64,000 bases of DNA. Source: Circinella minor (Eukaryota; Mucoromycota; Mucoromycetes; Mucorales; Lichtheimiaceae). Positions within the stretch are counted from its first letter, which is position 1, and each line of letters begins with the position of its first letter. Made by a program: the position numbers and the translations under genes. The notes below the pieces were generated by a model. It made no database searches. It was not told the origin of the DNA and saw nothing but the letters and a program-made list of their open reading frames with translations. The stretch covers positions 124,001-188,000 of the forward strand of contig JAEPRB010000056.1 of NCBI GenBank assembly GCA_016758965.1, written 5' to 3'. Positions 1 through 11,323 of this stretch are shown in pieces.

Positions 1-251
1 CGAACTATAAAGCAGCATTACACTTAAGCATTGCATCCATTACGCATCCTACCAACATTGAATTTTGTAGACCACCCCCTGTTTCCACTCTTTCTTTTGC
101 TGCACCAGCTGCTGAATCTCACGGATATTTTCATACACCTCGATCAACACGACCTATAGCACCATCACCATCATTATCACTAGAAGAAAGAAGTCGTTCA
201 GCCTTGACTAATTTTCTTGTATCTGCCACACATGATTCTCCACCTTCATAA
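1..251 (+). CDS. C-terminal end of an unidentified protein (5' part outside window)
   Basis: An open frame enters from the left edge (first full codon at position 3) and runs about 82 codons to a TAA at 249-251. The C-terminal residues are rich in Ser, Pro, Ala and Thr, ending in HDSPPS. No domain or motif is recognisable. The tail looks disordered, as in many fungal regulators, but that is only an impression. A polypyrimidine-rich, AT-rich 3' flank follows. It is convergent with the helicase gene on the minus strand. The frame has no stop over 83 codons in AT-rich DNA, which supports coding, but identity and true exon start are unknown. Confidence 0.5.
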   Translation, partial: NYKAALHLSIASITHPTNIEFCRPPPVSTLSFAAPAAESHGYFHTPRSTRPIAPSPSLSLEERSRSALTNFLVSATHDSPPS

Positions 252-568
252 CACCATTTTTTCTTCCTGAATATACACAATTTTTAACACGTTCCATTCT
301 ATATTTCTTCCCCATTTTCCTCACAACGGTTCTCATCATTTCATTCAAATTTCCCTTTGATTTTCTTTTTTTTTTTTTTTTTTGTATTTTTCGTTTTTGT
401 GAATTAAAATAATAATAATAATTATGATATAAATTTTTTAATTAAAATGCAAAAAAATTAAGCGAAAAAAAAAATAAGAATGAAAGTTTTTTGTATGCAC
501 ATATAAATTTAAGGTTTTTCTATCGTCGTTTAATAACCTTTAATGGATTTCCTTTCCGTTTCTACAGA
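252..568. other. Convergent 3' flanks
   Basis: This is AT-rich DNA with an 18-T run near 366-383. It lies between two convergent stop codons and presumably holds both 3' UTRs and polyadenylation sites. I see no gene here. Confidence 0.6.
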
Positions 569-2730
569 TTAAAACGTTTTTTTTTTTAGTAAACCATAAC
601 CCTGTTTTTTAACTTTGAAAGAACAATCTTGATTTTTTTTTTTTACCTTTGAGCCACCACTTTTAGAATGAGCTTGAGCTCTCCTTCGTTTTTTATCACT
701 TGTAAATGGAACATTACTATTATTACTACGTGATCCAGAACCAACTGGTTTGGTAACACGAGGCATCAAATAAGATGGAATACGTTTTAAATGCTCCTTG
801 ATTTGTGCTGGTTTTACTGCTTTGTCATGTCGTAAAAATTCCAAATCTCTTGGTTTATCTTCAAAATGCATCTTGAGTTTTTCAGAATTTAAAATTTCAC
901 GTTTAATTTCCATAATTCTTGCTTCTTGAATAGATGCCTTATTGACTTGTTTTAAGGCATCTTGAACACGATATTTGAAACCTTCTACATTTTTCTTTTC
1001 AAACGAATAAGGTTTTAATTCACACCCCTTGGCTTTTTGTTTGCTTTCCACGCGAGCATATACAACATCATCATGGAAATCACGTCCACGGCCTGCACTT
1101 TTAGCAATGTCCTTGTCTAAAACAGCCTTTTCTTGAGTTACGACGAATGACAATGCAATACCTTGTTGTCCTCCTCTTGCTGTACGACCCACCCGATGGG
1201 TATATGCTTTAGCGGATGTTGGGAAGTCAAAGTTGATAACCGCGGCTGCTCCTTTGAAATCAATACCACGTGAAACACCATATTCTTTATCACCACGTTT
1301 CTTTTTATTATTTTTTTGGCTTTGTTCTTGTTCTTCGTCTTCATCATCCTTTTCATCCTCACTATCCATTTCTCCCTTTAATGTAGCTTCGTCTGACGCA
1401 ATCAAATAATCGTAAATACCACGGTTGAATTCTTCCACAATATGATATCGAGAGTTAAGGGGTAATTCTGAATTTAATACACATGATCGAATTGAGAATT
1501 GTTCCAGGAATAACTTGAGTTTATAACATCGATCAATATCGTTAACAAATAAAATAATCTTGCCACGAATCAATTTTAATTTGATAATTACAAAGGTGTA
1601 TAAGAATTTTTCGAATTCAGAGCATCTATTAAACATAACCATATTTATTGATAAAAAGTTAGTAAATGTATATATAATTCATTTATCTCTTCTATTCTTA
1701 TCATTCCCCGCCTGGCCCTCTCTCCAACTTACGTGATCATATATTGTGTCAAATAGTCATTTTCATCTTCTTCCTCTTCGAGTCGAAGGATAGCTGGTTT
1801 TCTTAATACAAGTTGTTTCAAATTTTCAATATCTTGTGTAAATGTAGCTGACATTAAGAAACTTTGGTATATCTTTGGCAAATAGGTAAGAATTTTACGA
1901 ACATCTTGTTCATATCCAAAAGAAAGAACTAAATCTGCTTCATCAATGACCAACATTTCCAATGATTCTCGTAAATTCATATTCTAATTATATATATATC
2001 CATTAGTTTTCTTGTCATTATTCATCTCTCAACTAATATCAATAATAAAAAATAAATCAATCAACATACATCAGCTTCCAAATGAGCAAGTACTTTACTT
2101 GGCGTGGATACAATAATATCTGGTTTTTCGGCTAATATAGGACTACAGAAAAAAACACATTACAGAATAGTTTTAATAAGTATTGTCATAGTTACGTATA
2201 TATTACTTGGTTACAATCCTTCCAAGGTAAAAAAAAAAAAACAATCATTTACCGTTGAAGTTGAGGTGCCATTTGCCCGGCCAGATTGACTACACGTATA
2301 AGTTCTTTGGCATAAACTGCAAGTTTCTGAATATGTTTTGTTACTTGTTGAGCTAATTCTCGCGTGGGTACTAAAATCAATGCTTTAATCGCTTGTTCAT
2401 GTTCAGGATCCTGAAAAAATATATATATATATATAAATTAATATGATGTCAATTTCGGAAATGGATCGTTCTGTAATAATAAAAACAAATAATTACCTCT
2501 TTGGCTTCCAAAAGCTTTTGAACAATAGGTAATGCAAAAGCAGCAGTTTTACCACTACCTGTTCGAGCACGAGCTAAAATATCTTTACCAGCTAAAGCAA
2601 GTGGAATAGCTTTCGCTTGAACAAGTGTTGGGTGTGTAAATTCAAGTTGAGCTATCGCTCTTGATAATCGAGGATCAAAGTCAAAAGAAGCAAATGTTTG
2701 ATCCTTTTCAAGGATTTTCTGATCGGCCAT
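569..2730 (-). CDS. DBP9: ATP-dependent DEAD-box RNA helicase Dbp9/DDX56 family
   Basis: Five exons are inferred on the minus strand: 2730-2497, 2410-2253, 2142-2070, 1983-1733 and 1625-569. They sum to 1773 nt, 590 aa, close to yeast Dbp9. The Q motif region is near residues 33-38, Walker A ARTGSGKT at 55-62 (preceded by the ARAR stretch typical of Dbp9/DDX56), DEAD at 169-172, an SAT motif in exon 4, and [10 protein letters not shown] in the last exon. A long acidic/basic insert precedes the GIDF segment, and a Lys/Arg-rich tail ends the protein; both are normal for this family. Family members act in the nucleolus in 60S ribosomal subunit assembly, unwinding pre-rRNA helices with ATP. The start ATG is the first in frame. 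Its upstream neighbour is the Brl1-like gene on the same strand, with about 290 bp between. Identity is firm; exon ends rest on canonical GT/AG and frame. Confidence 0.93.
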
Positions 2731-3016
2731 TTAGGATTTATTTTTGAATTTATATATGTAAAATGTAATATGCTATAATATGATACAAAAAAAAATTAAG
2801 ATAAAATAAGATAAAAAAAAAAGTAATGAGGTGCGAAATAGGAGGCGGGGGGACGGAGTTGCATAATTTAACTGACTGTGATAGTTTTTCTTAAGAGTGT
2901 GGCTTGTAGGGTATATTTGGGTGTTTCTTTTTCAGGCACAGACGAACAATTGTGTCTGTGCATTGACAATTTTTTTTTTAAAAAAACGTGGCAAATGTTA
3001 GTTTTTTTTTTTTGGA

Positions 3017-4214
3017 TCACCGTTCGAGTAACAATCTTCTACGATACATTCGGAACGCTGTATTAGAAATGACAAGTGATCCAATTACTAGAACTGTAAA
3101 AAAAAACTAATTAAAAAGAAGCCATAAGTATATAGTTTTTGTTTTTTAAAAGTTATTTGTAATAATTTACAACTTACCAACGTTTTATATGATATAGGTT
3201 CAACAAAGCTATTCAGAATCTCAGCAGCCATTTCGGCTGATAATTTACTTCTATTATATTCACATATAATTCAATGAATATAAAGTAAAAATATCCTATT
3301 ACAATTAATTTATCCAGAAAAAAAAAGTACCTTGTAATTAATAGTGGATCTCGGTTTTTACATGCTTCCCAATAGTTGCATTTTTCTTCCATAGCAGGTA
3401 CACGCGTTGACGGATTGCAATGATTAATCCCATAGTTACGATTACATAATGCAATCTCATCCAGAATAGCTACATATATTCACATACGGAATTAATTATA
3501 TATATACACTATATGTTACATTCTCCATATACACGTATTAATATAACCCAATATCCTTCCTTCCATTACCTGCGGTATATTCCTCAGTCTTGATACGAAA
3601 ATCATGCCGCAATGTCCATAACACAATAAATAAAATATAAAGTATTAAAACTGTAAGCACCGAATTGAATATAAATTGTAACCAGTTTAGCATTGTCATG
3701 GAAATTGCTTGATGTCGTGCATAAACAATATGGCTCTCATTGTCATTACTTTTGTTGCTTTCATTATTATCTGACCTCGTCAAAAAATTGCTATTATTCA
3801 TAAGTGATTTTGTTGTTGTCGCCATCAATCCCATAGGAAAACTTGTTCTTGTTGCCAAGGCATTTTGTTGTTGTTGGTGTTGTACTGATCGACCTTGACT
3901 AGCACGTTTTCGAAAACGATAATTTAAAGCTGCTGCACTTGAGTTTTTACGTGACCCATCAAATGATGTATCAAGTTGATCTTGATCGAATAGTTTTTGT
4001 CCAGGTAAAAGTCGTGGTACAAAGGTAAATGGATATTTTTCGGGAAGTGTTGTTGTGGTGTCAGTATTTGCTAATGGGCCTAAAAATATAAGCAGCAAGT
4101 CAGTCATCTTGTATGTTTCTTATCAAGAATCCTTTATCCAAAATAAAATAAAAATTGCATTTCAAAAGAAAGAATTATACGTTTTTTTCCTAAGACCGAA
4201 TCTTCTTGAGCCAT
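3017..4214 (-). CDS. BRL1: Brl1/Brr6-family nuclear envelope protein
   Basis: Exons 4214-4181, 4079-3570, 3469-3331, 3250-3178 and 3106-3017 give 281 aa. A Ser/Asn/Gln-rich N-terminal half leads to a transmembrane helix at about residues 146-167. A lumenal region follows with the four-cysteine signature of the family: C190, C199, C212 and C218, in the context CNxNY...C...RVPAMEEKC..WEAC. A second hydrophobic helix lies at about 251-270, with a short Arg-rich tail. In yeasts, Brl1 and Brr6 sit in the nuclear envelope and help nuclear pore complex assembly and membrane lipid homeostasis. The first coding exon is only 34 nt; it is chosen because a T-rich acceptor precedes exon 2 and the join keeps phase. 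The last intron must use the acceptor at 3107-3109, because the nearer AG would give an immediate stop. Brr6 versus Brl1 cannot be separated by eye. Confidence 0.88.
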
Positions 4215-6920
4215 TTGACATTAGGAAAAGAGGAAGAGCCTTTCTTGTATGGCGGAGTCAACTTCTTTATTTAGTATACTTCCTTTTAATATACATTATC
4301 CTCCGCTAATTTATTATCCTCAAATAATTCACTGTACTGGTAACGCTTTTATCTACTAGAGAATAAAAAACCCCATCATAGATCAATATGATTATTATAA
4401 CGAGCAACATAGAAACACGACATAAAATATCGTAAATATAATCATGGTAGTGAATTTTAAAAATATTACTTGGTGGTGATACCTTCATGCACCGACAAAC
4501 TGAATAAGATCATTTGTGCCAAAAAAAAAAAAAAAAACATATATTAAAATACTTTTACAACAGCTCATCTCATTCCTCTGGTTAGTCATTCCTCTTAAAA
4601 TACGTGCTGAGGCGATCAAGACTGCTTATCCATCAAGATAAACTCATTGTAAACTACAAGTTTGAAGACAAAGTAAAGAAAAAGCCCATCGCACTAATAA
4701 CTATTTGCATTGATACGCTGTATGAATATAATACTTAGCGAGGATATCAAAATACTAGTTCGTTTTTTGGAAGTGAAAATAAAATATGTTACCTTGTACT
4801 ACTTACGTATTCGGAAAATGGTAATAGTAGAAATCCTTCTGCTCAACTTATTTTCACTACCAACTTGATAAAGAATTTCTCTTTCCTAACTACTAGTAAT
4901 ATCTTTATTTGAACATAGCATTAATCTAAACAAAGATGTCGTTAATGTTCGTACTCTAAACAATATATTGTTGTTATTGTGGCTAGCATAAGCTTACATT
5001 ATTTTTTTTGTAATTCCGTGGAGCTTGGTGGCCCATAGTACAAAGAGGCGCAATTGTTAATTGTTTTAGCTTCATCCCAATAGATGTTACGCAGAAAGAG
5101 GAGTCATTCATTAGTATTCTTGTCATCTGAGCTCTATACTGAAGATGGGTTTTTAATATTGAGTACGTAATTTTCTTTTGGCTATCGAGAGTATCGTAGA
5201 AACAAGCAAACTACATCATCTTGATTTACACACTTTTTTTTATTAAGCCGGATAAATATCGTACCCGAAATCAAATGCATATTCGTTGAATAAAGTCCTC
5301 AAAACTTGATTTATTGAGTTTTAGATTCTTCTTGATTTGTCCTTGACTATAAATTTCTTCACCGGAGCACCACCACTGAATGTATGTTTTCATTTATTTT
5401 ATGATAGGACCACCATCTTGCCTAAAAAGCATTTTCATATTAAACACAGAGATATGAATTAGCGTAATAGTCATGCTTGCCATTCAATTCAGACCGGATT
5501 ATAACTTACATAGCAGTTACGTACACAGACGAGCTGCAATAGTTTAACTAACTAGTAGTGGTTGTGCTCGATTTCCTAACTTTTCTTGTACAGCATAACA
5601 CAATTCTTTAAGGGAAGGATAACATACGTAAAAAACATTATCTTATACTGGCAATAACCAACAACAAGTAAATATGATAGATTATTTGTAGGTTTTCTGA
5701 TGTATTATGTGGTAGATGGAAGTTATTACCTTCTATTTATACAATCCATTTTTAAAGCAGCGCATTACGTACTATATTCTATGGCTTGTTTTGTATGTTA
5801 CATCTGTGGCTCATGAAGTAATTACTCTTTGATGTGATGGCCCAAAGAGAAATATTTTATTCTGATACGCACGTACAACTTAAAATTATATCGATATGAG
5901 GTCACGGCTAAAAACAAAGCGCCTTAAAATTTTGATAAAGAAGATATATCTAGTACTGTTCAATCAGAGAAAGTAAAAGGACTTTAATACTGAATTATTT
6001 ATCAATCGTTTCGGAACTTTGCTTCAGATAGGATGTAATGTGGCTCATTACCTAAATAATACTAAAATAACAGCAAAAATTCTAAATGTGGGGATAATTG
6101 TGTTTGACAAAACACTCTGTAGTAAAATATATTTCAAAGATGGCTTTATGTAAACTTCTATACACAATACATATTAACTTGCAGATAAATCTGTTAGGTA
6201 TTTTGTTTAACCTCTACGATCATCAAATTTCGAAAACTTAACAGATACATAGTGATCTATAGATGATACGTACAATAAAATACTCAACTGGGAAAAGCTA
6301 TTCAGTTTGTTAATTTTTTACAGCTAGTCCCTATAAAATATCAATTGCATAATTATTTTAAAAGACGAATATGGTAATAATAGGCTTATTTGATAGTACG
6401 GTCCGTTTAAAGATATATATTATACTTTGACGTGATGATCAACAACAGTAGGCCATCCAGTTGCAGGTTAGCATATCGCTCTTTGAGTGGTGAGCATCAA
6501 TTTAAAAGGGAAAAAAACAACTAATGCAAACAAAACAAAATTATTGTGGAGAGAAGAAAACATACATTAATACACAAGAAAAACAAAAGATTATTCCAGA
6601 AAAGAGGTTTTTTTTTTTTTTGCAATTTTTATCACATCACGAGATAGATTACACTCATAATTACACTCATAATTCTAATTTAGTACATATTTTTTATGAT
6701 GAAAATTCACAACAGTTTTTCTATGATCAATGGATAAAATGATCGCTTCGCTGTAATATTTACATTTTTCTTGAGAAATTGAAATCGTAGGTTGGTTGTT
6801 TTCTCCCATAATAAGCCTTCATTGTTACATAAGACTCTCAACAACCAAATACGGTGGAGTTGGAAGGACAAGAAAAGAAAACAATGTATTGATATTTTAG
6901 GTCTAATGATCGATATACAG

Positions 6921-6952
<32 letters not shown>

Positions 6953-7844
6953 AGTAACTCTCTTTCTTATTTAAAAAAACATATTTAAACAATAAGTACA
7001 CAGCATTTTATCATCTAAAGAAAGCAAGACGTACAGAAACAGCCACATATAAAAAAATTAAATATTTATCCTACCGCAGGGATTTTGTTGCCATGGCAAT
7101 AAAAATGAACTATTCATTCGGTTTATAGAAAAATACACTGCTGACTCTTTTCTCTGTCTCTTGCTCATCTCTCTTTATTGTACTACACTTTTAGAAAATA
7201 AAAAGACTAGAAAAAAAGCTAAATTATTTCATCCGTCGTTACTTTATAACAAAAACTGGGGACCTTCAAATTATAGAAGGTACCATGTGTGTGTGTAACA
7301 TTCGAGAACGAGTGGAAAACATTACAAAATATAAAGTTCTCAAATTTAATGCCAAGCTTCTTGTGGTTCATAGTGTGGCACATTACTACATCTAGAAGGT
7401 TTGTATAACTTTGATTTATACAAAATCTATACTTCAAATGTTTTAATCTCTAAAATAAATAACGAAACAAAACACTAGCACTTCAGCCACGTTTTTTTTT
7501 TACCATCACTTGCAATTGGAATTTTATTCCAAAACCAAAGAAAAAGAACAACCGAATAGATAGAATAAAGAAATTATAATAGCGAATGAAAAGGAAGAGA
7601 AAAAAAATAGTATTATTATAATTGATACAAAGAAGTAAGGGAAATAGAAAAAAAAACATGCGGCTTTGGTATTATATTTTTTTTTGTCGTATGTGTAAAA
7701 TAATCGAAAGAAGTGTCCAGTGTATTATATATGCATATTAATCCCAACGTCGTAACATAATGAGTTAAGTGATGGTAAACCAATAAACATATTTTCCTTG
7801 TTCTTGTTTTTGTTGTTGCTGATTGTAATAGTATTGATTTACTA
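4215..7844. other. Gene-free region of 3.6 kb
   Basis: Between the Brl1-like and CYSTM genes I find no open frame with protein-like composition and no tRNA or rRNA. The first 300 bp is the likely promoter of the Brl1-like gene. From about 4500 to 6500 the base mix looks more even and less homopolymer-rich than ordinary flanks here, as expected for an old, decayed insertion. From 6900 on, simple AT repeats and A/T runs dominate. Confidence 0.5.
6921..6949. repeat. (TA)n microsatellite
   Basis: This is an uninterrupted TA dinucleotide tract of about 29 bp in the gene-free region. Nothing suggests a function. Confidence 0.9.
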
Positions 7845-8327
7845 CTAGCATATGGCATCCAAAGCACAGCAAACACACATACCAGCCAAACTATTACACA
7901 AATATTTCTGAGTCAGAAAAAGAAATAAACAAGAGATAACAGCAGCCCTATTTTAAGCTCGTTTTCTCGTGTCGAAAAAAAAAAAAAAAAAAACTCACCA
8001 GGCACAGCAGCAATCATCGGCAGCCGAGTTGTGTTGCTGAGGTTGTTGAACAATCACGGTTTGAGGAGGAGGACTATATTTTATAAGACACAATTGATAG
8101 TTGTTGTTAACTTACAAATTTACTTCTCTTTTTTGTTTTGATATCATTCATTCTATTCCCATTCCGTTCAAAAAAACAAAATATATAACTCACGTGGGTT
8201 GATAGTAACCGCCACCTGGTGGTGGAGGGGCACCGTAACCACCACCACCGTAGCCACCAGCATCACCACCGGGAGGAGGTGCATAGTATTGACCTTGAGG
8301 AGGAGGAGGGTATTGATAATTAGACAT
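7845..8327 (-). CDS. Small CYSTM (cysteine-rich transmembrane module) protein
   Basis: Three exons, 8327-8194, 8073-7999 and 7890-7845, encode 84 aa. The N-terminal half is Pro/Gly/Tyr/Gln-rich (MSNYQYPPPPQGQYY and similar). The C-terminus is the diagnostic CYSTM tail: an acidic DD, then CCCACLAGMCVCCALDAIC, then stop. CYSTM proteins are tail-anchored or palmitoylated plasma-membrane peptides linked to stress tolerance in fungi and plants. No single frame covers it; the call depends on joining all three exons, whose phases agree exactly (134+75+46 nt), and on the strikingly family-like tail. Its start faces the small orphan at 9088, so the two share a 760-bp promoter region. Confidence 0.85.
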
Positions 8328-9087
8328 TATATAAAGTGGTGGTGGTGGAAAAGATGAAAGAGATCCGAAAAAAAAAGAAAAGAAAAAAAAAGAAAGAGAG
8401 AAAAAAAAGGGGTGTAGAGTTTTTATATTTATACAAGGTCAATTAATGAAGAGAGCTGGACCACACATAGAGCAAATTTGATTCATGATCCGCTCAATAG
8501 TAATACCCACTCCTTGTAACATCCTCACTTATTTAACTTAGCCGCTCACCTACTATTATTATAACAAAATACTCCCCGCTCCTTTCTTTTTTTACTTCGT
8601 ATTACCTGAACTGAGCCCTGTTATTTTTTTTATGCACAATTCATATTTAAAATAACGTAAAGCTCAAAAAGCCTTCTAAAATTAAACTTCTTTAAACAAA
8701 ACAAAACAAATAAGCCTTATTACACATACAGGCTTAGAAAAATCATTAGAAATATTGTAAGCGATATCAAGGTAGAAATGTCATATTTCTCTTTTGGTTA
8801 TACTACTGCTGGAAATAGTTTTTAATCCCGGAACCAAAATGTTCCGGCAAACCTTATTAAGGCAAGTGATGATGTGCTGCTGACTGAATTAAAAGTTGTT
8901 TTTGTATGTATGTACATATAACGCACATACAATATACAATAGACTTAGAAATACACTATGGTGATATAATATTTTTTTCTACCGGCCCGTCTATTTATTT
9001 TTTCCTTTCTTTCTCGTTTTTCCTATTTTTTTTCTTCTCTACTATTCTTCACAGCTTTTTTTTTTTATTAATAATAATTTTGACAAA
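8328..9087. promoter_or_regulatory. Divergent promoter region
   Basis: This 760 bp separates the starts of the CYSTM gene (minus) and the orphan at 9088 (plus). It contains A/G-rich stretches near 8360-8410 and a T/C-rich stretch directly before the plus-strand ATG, usual for this genome. No specific binding site is recognised. Confidence 0.45.
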
Positions 9088-9387
9088 ATGGGATTCATTG
9101 ACAAACTTCGCTCACAATATGAAATGCGTAAAGTTAACAAATATACAAAACGTCGACTATCACAATCGCAATTTGCCTCACACGATCGTACATATTATGA
9201 TAATGTTTATCATGACGGTGCTTATTTGGATAAAGCCGATAAAGACGATAAAGCGCGTTGGTCTTTTGCTGACCTTCTAAAACGAAGTCAGTCAATAAGT
9301 CACAACCCCAGCAGCAAACATAATACTTCTTTGGCTGCAAGTCAATATAAAACATCAGAAACGTATACGCTTGGCATTACAAGATAA
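9088..9387 (+). CDS. Orphan small basic protein, 99 aa
   Basis: This is an uninterrupted frame starting at an ATG preceded by GACAAA, a good fungal context. The protein begins MGFIDKLRSQYEMRKVNKYTK and is charged and hydrophilic, with a central DK-rich stretch and a Ser-rich C-terminal third. It has no transmembrane segment and no recognised domain. Gly at position 2 makes N-myristoylation conceivable, but position 6 is Lys rather than the favoured Ser/Thr. The polypyrimidine leader before the ATG and its own promoter region support a real gene. The overlapping minus-strand frame is taken to be a shadow. Confidence 0.6.
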   Translation: MGFIDKLRSQYEMRKVNKYTKRRLSQSQFASHDRTYYDNVYHDGAYLDKADKDDKARWSFADLLKRSQSISHNPSSKHNTSLAASQYKTSETYTLGITR

Positions 9388-10080
9388 TTATAACATCCTT
9401 TTTCATATTTATTATTAGTTACCTATTTATCATCTCCTTCATCCTTATTCTTCTTTTTCCCCTTGTATAAATATTCGTATGGGCATGTGTGTTTATAGTA
9501 GTTGTAGATATAAATCCTACCTTTTCCCCATCTTCCACCCCCCCCCCAATTCATAAAACATGCAATCACAGTACACTCCATCTTCTCTTATTTAATATCA
9601 TTCACCTTCTCTTTACACTTTTTCAAATTATCATAAAATAAAATATACAATGCATGCACTATCTTTTTTAATATTTATATTGTTGTTCTTTGGTATAATA
9701 GAGAAAAAAACATAATGAATTGATTGATTGGGTCGGTAAAAAAAAAGAAAAAAAAGAAAGAATATGTATATGTATGCATATTATATATGTAGACTAAGCA
9801 AAAACAATAATAATAATAATAATAATGTCAAACGTGTTGTGGGGTTACAATTTGTTTGTTGTATAATATTCAGTTATTGCTGTAGCTGTTGCAGTATATG
9901 TGTGTGTGTGTGTGTGTGAAGTAATGTTCACATGCTTTGGTTTTTTTTTAATAGTGTATGAAAAACATTGTCAGTTATTCTTTTGCATGAGTTGGGTTTG
10001 TTTATATGTGAAGGAAAAAATAAAAAGAACAGGGCGTAAAAAGATGTTTATCTTCAATTTTCTCGGAGTATTTAATTGTT
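9388..10080. other. Convergent 3' flanks
   Basis: These are the 3' regions of the orphan at 9088 (plus) and the one at 10081 (minus). They hold a C-run near 9538-9547, a short ATA repeat near 9807-9826, and a (GT) tract near 9899-9918. I see no gene. Confidence 0.5.
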
Positions 10081-10673
10081 TTAAACCATGGTCATAGCAT
10101 GATGAAGTCGCTGTCGCATTTGTTCAGTTCCAAAATTTTCAACCTAAACACAGTAAGCCCCAAGTCATATGTAAATAAGTCACCCTTTCATATTTTTTTG
10201 CTTGTCAAAGAGGTCAAGTACAATAACAAACTTACATTTCGAAAAACAAGAGGGTAAAGGTCCCATTGCGGTATTGATTCATCATCATCGTTATGCTGTT
10301 GTTCTTGTTCATTATCAGGGGGTAATCGAGCAAATAAATCAAACATTGGATGAGGGTGGTACCAAGTATTACTTGTGGTCCGTTCTCGTTGTATCATGTT
10401 CATGGTGGCAAAATTGATCTGCCGATCGCATCGGCGGCTACATTTCCGAGGAGGAGGCGGCCTACTATGATATCCATTCACAAGGCGACGAGATAAACTT
10501 GGGTAAAGATCATAGTTGGGAGTGGCTGTCCTACAATGATCATAATATTCTCGAGGTGTCGTTTCGAAATGAACAAAGTTATTATTATTATTGCTATTGT
10601 TGTTGGTACTGTTGCCGTCGTTACCACCGCTGTTACCACCACTAACGTTGTTATTACTGTTGCTACCTTGCAT
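10081..10673 (-). CDS. Orphan Asn-rich protein, 166 aa
   Basis: Exons 10673-10236 and 10143-10081 give 166 aa, with phase 0 at the join. The N-terminus is a Gly/Ser/Asn repeat. A more ordered part follows, with several Tyr, Arg and Pro residues and paired Cys (RKCSRRC), then a short conserved-looking end, QWDLYPLVFRNVENFG. No known domain is recognised. The splice sites are canonical (GTAAGT donor, TTTAG acceptor), which supports translation of the second exon. It lies upstream on the same strand of nothing obvious; Spt8 follows at 11.3 kb. Confidence 0.55.
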
Positions 10674-11323
10674 TTTCGTCTTTGTTATTCTTGTTACGTA
10701 GTGGTATACTTTGGAAAAAAAAAATTTTTCTTGTGAGAATAAATGAAAAGAGAGTGTGAGAAACCAATATTATCAAGTAAAAAGGGAGTAAAAAGGGAGA
10801 GAGAAAGAAAGAAAAAAAAAAAGAGAATGGAAAAAGAGGTTCTTTTTTATTTTATTTTATTTTAAAGAAAGAGAAAAAAAGGGCAATCCTCAACACTTTA
10901 GGTACATTACAACAGGTTTTTTTTTATCTCGTCCCGGTGACCAGGTGATTTTACAATACAACTCTTTCTTTTTATTTTTGTCATGTACAAAATGTAAATG
11001 ATTATAAAATATATTAGAACGTAATTTATATGCGCATTATTCTTGTTGCTACACGCTTTACTTTATATATCATGCGACTCGAATCATGTGTTACAATAAA
11101 AAAAAGTTGTTTGTTGTTTCTTCTCTTCTTTTCTTCTATCTCTCCCCCGTTCCTGTTTCTTCCACTTTTCCCGCCTTTTTATATATATATACGGTCTTTT
11201 ATATTATTTATATTATTTTATATATATTTATATACATTTTTTTATATACTCCACCATAACGAAAAAAGTAATGGATTGTGCAATTTGTAAACAATTCGAC
11301 GCTAAAAAAGAAAAATCATACTT
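10674..11323. other. Intergenic, promoter of the 10.1-10.7 kb orphan and 3' flank of SPT8
   Basis: A/G-rich and T-rich tracts are followed by short TA repeats near 11180-11235. No coding potential is seen beyond low-complexity frames. Confidence 0.45.

Noticed and set aside
1138..1362. Minus-strand frame inside DBP9
   Set aside because: It is a shadow frame of the acidic/basic insert in the helicase's last exon; composition is Lys/Met/Asn repeats only.
6524..7437. Two frames of 72 aa in the first gene-free region
   Set aside because: Composition follows the local AT bias, no splice-linked extension and no conserved motif.
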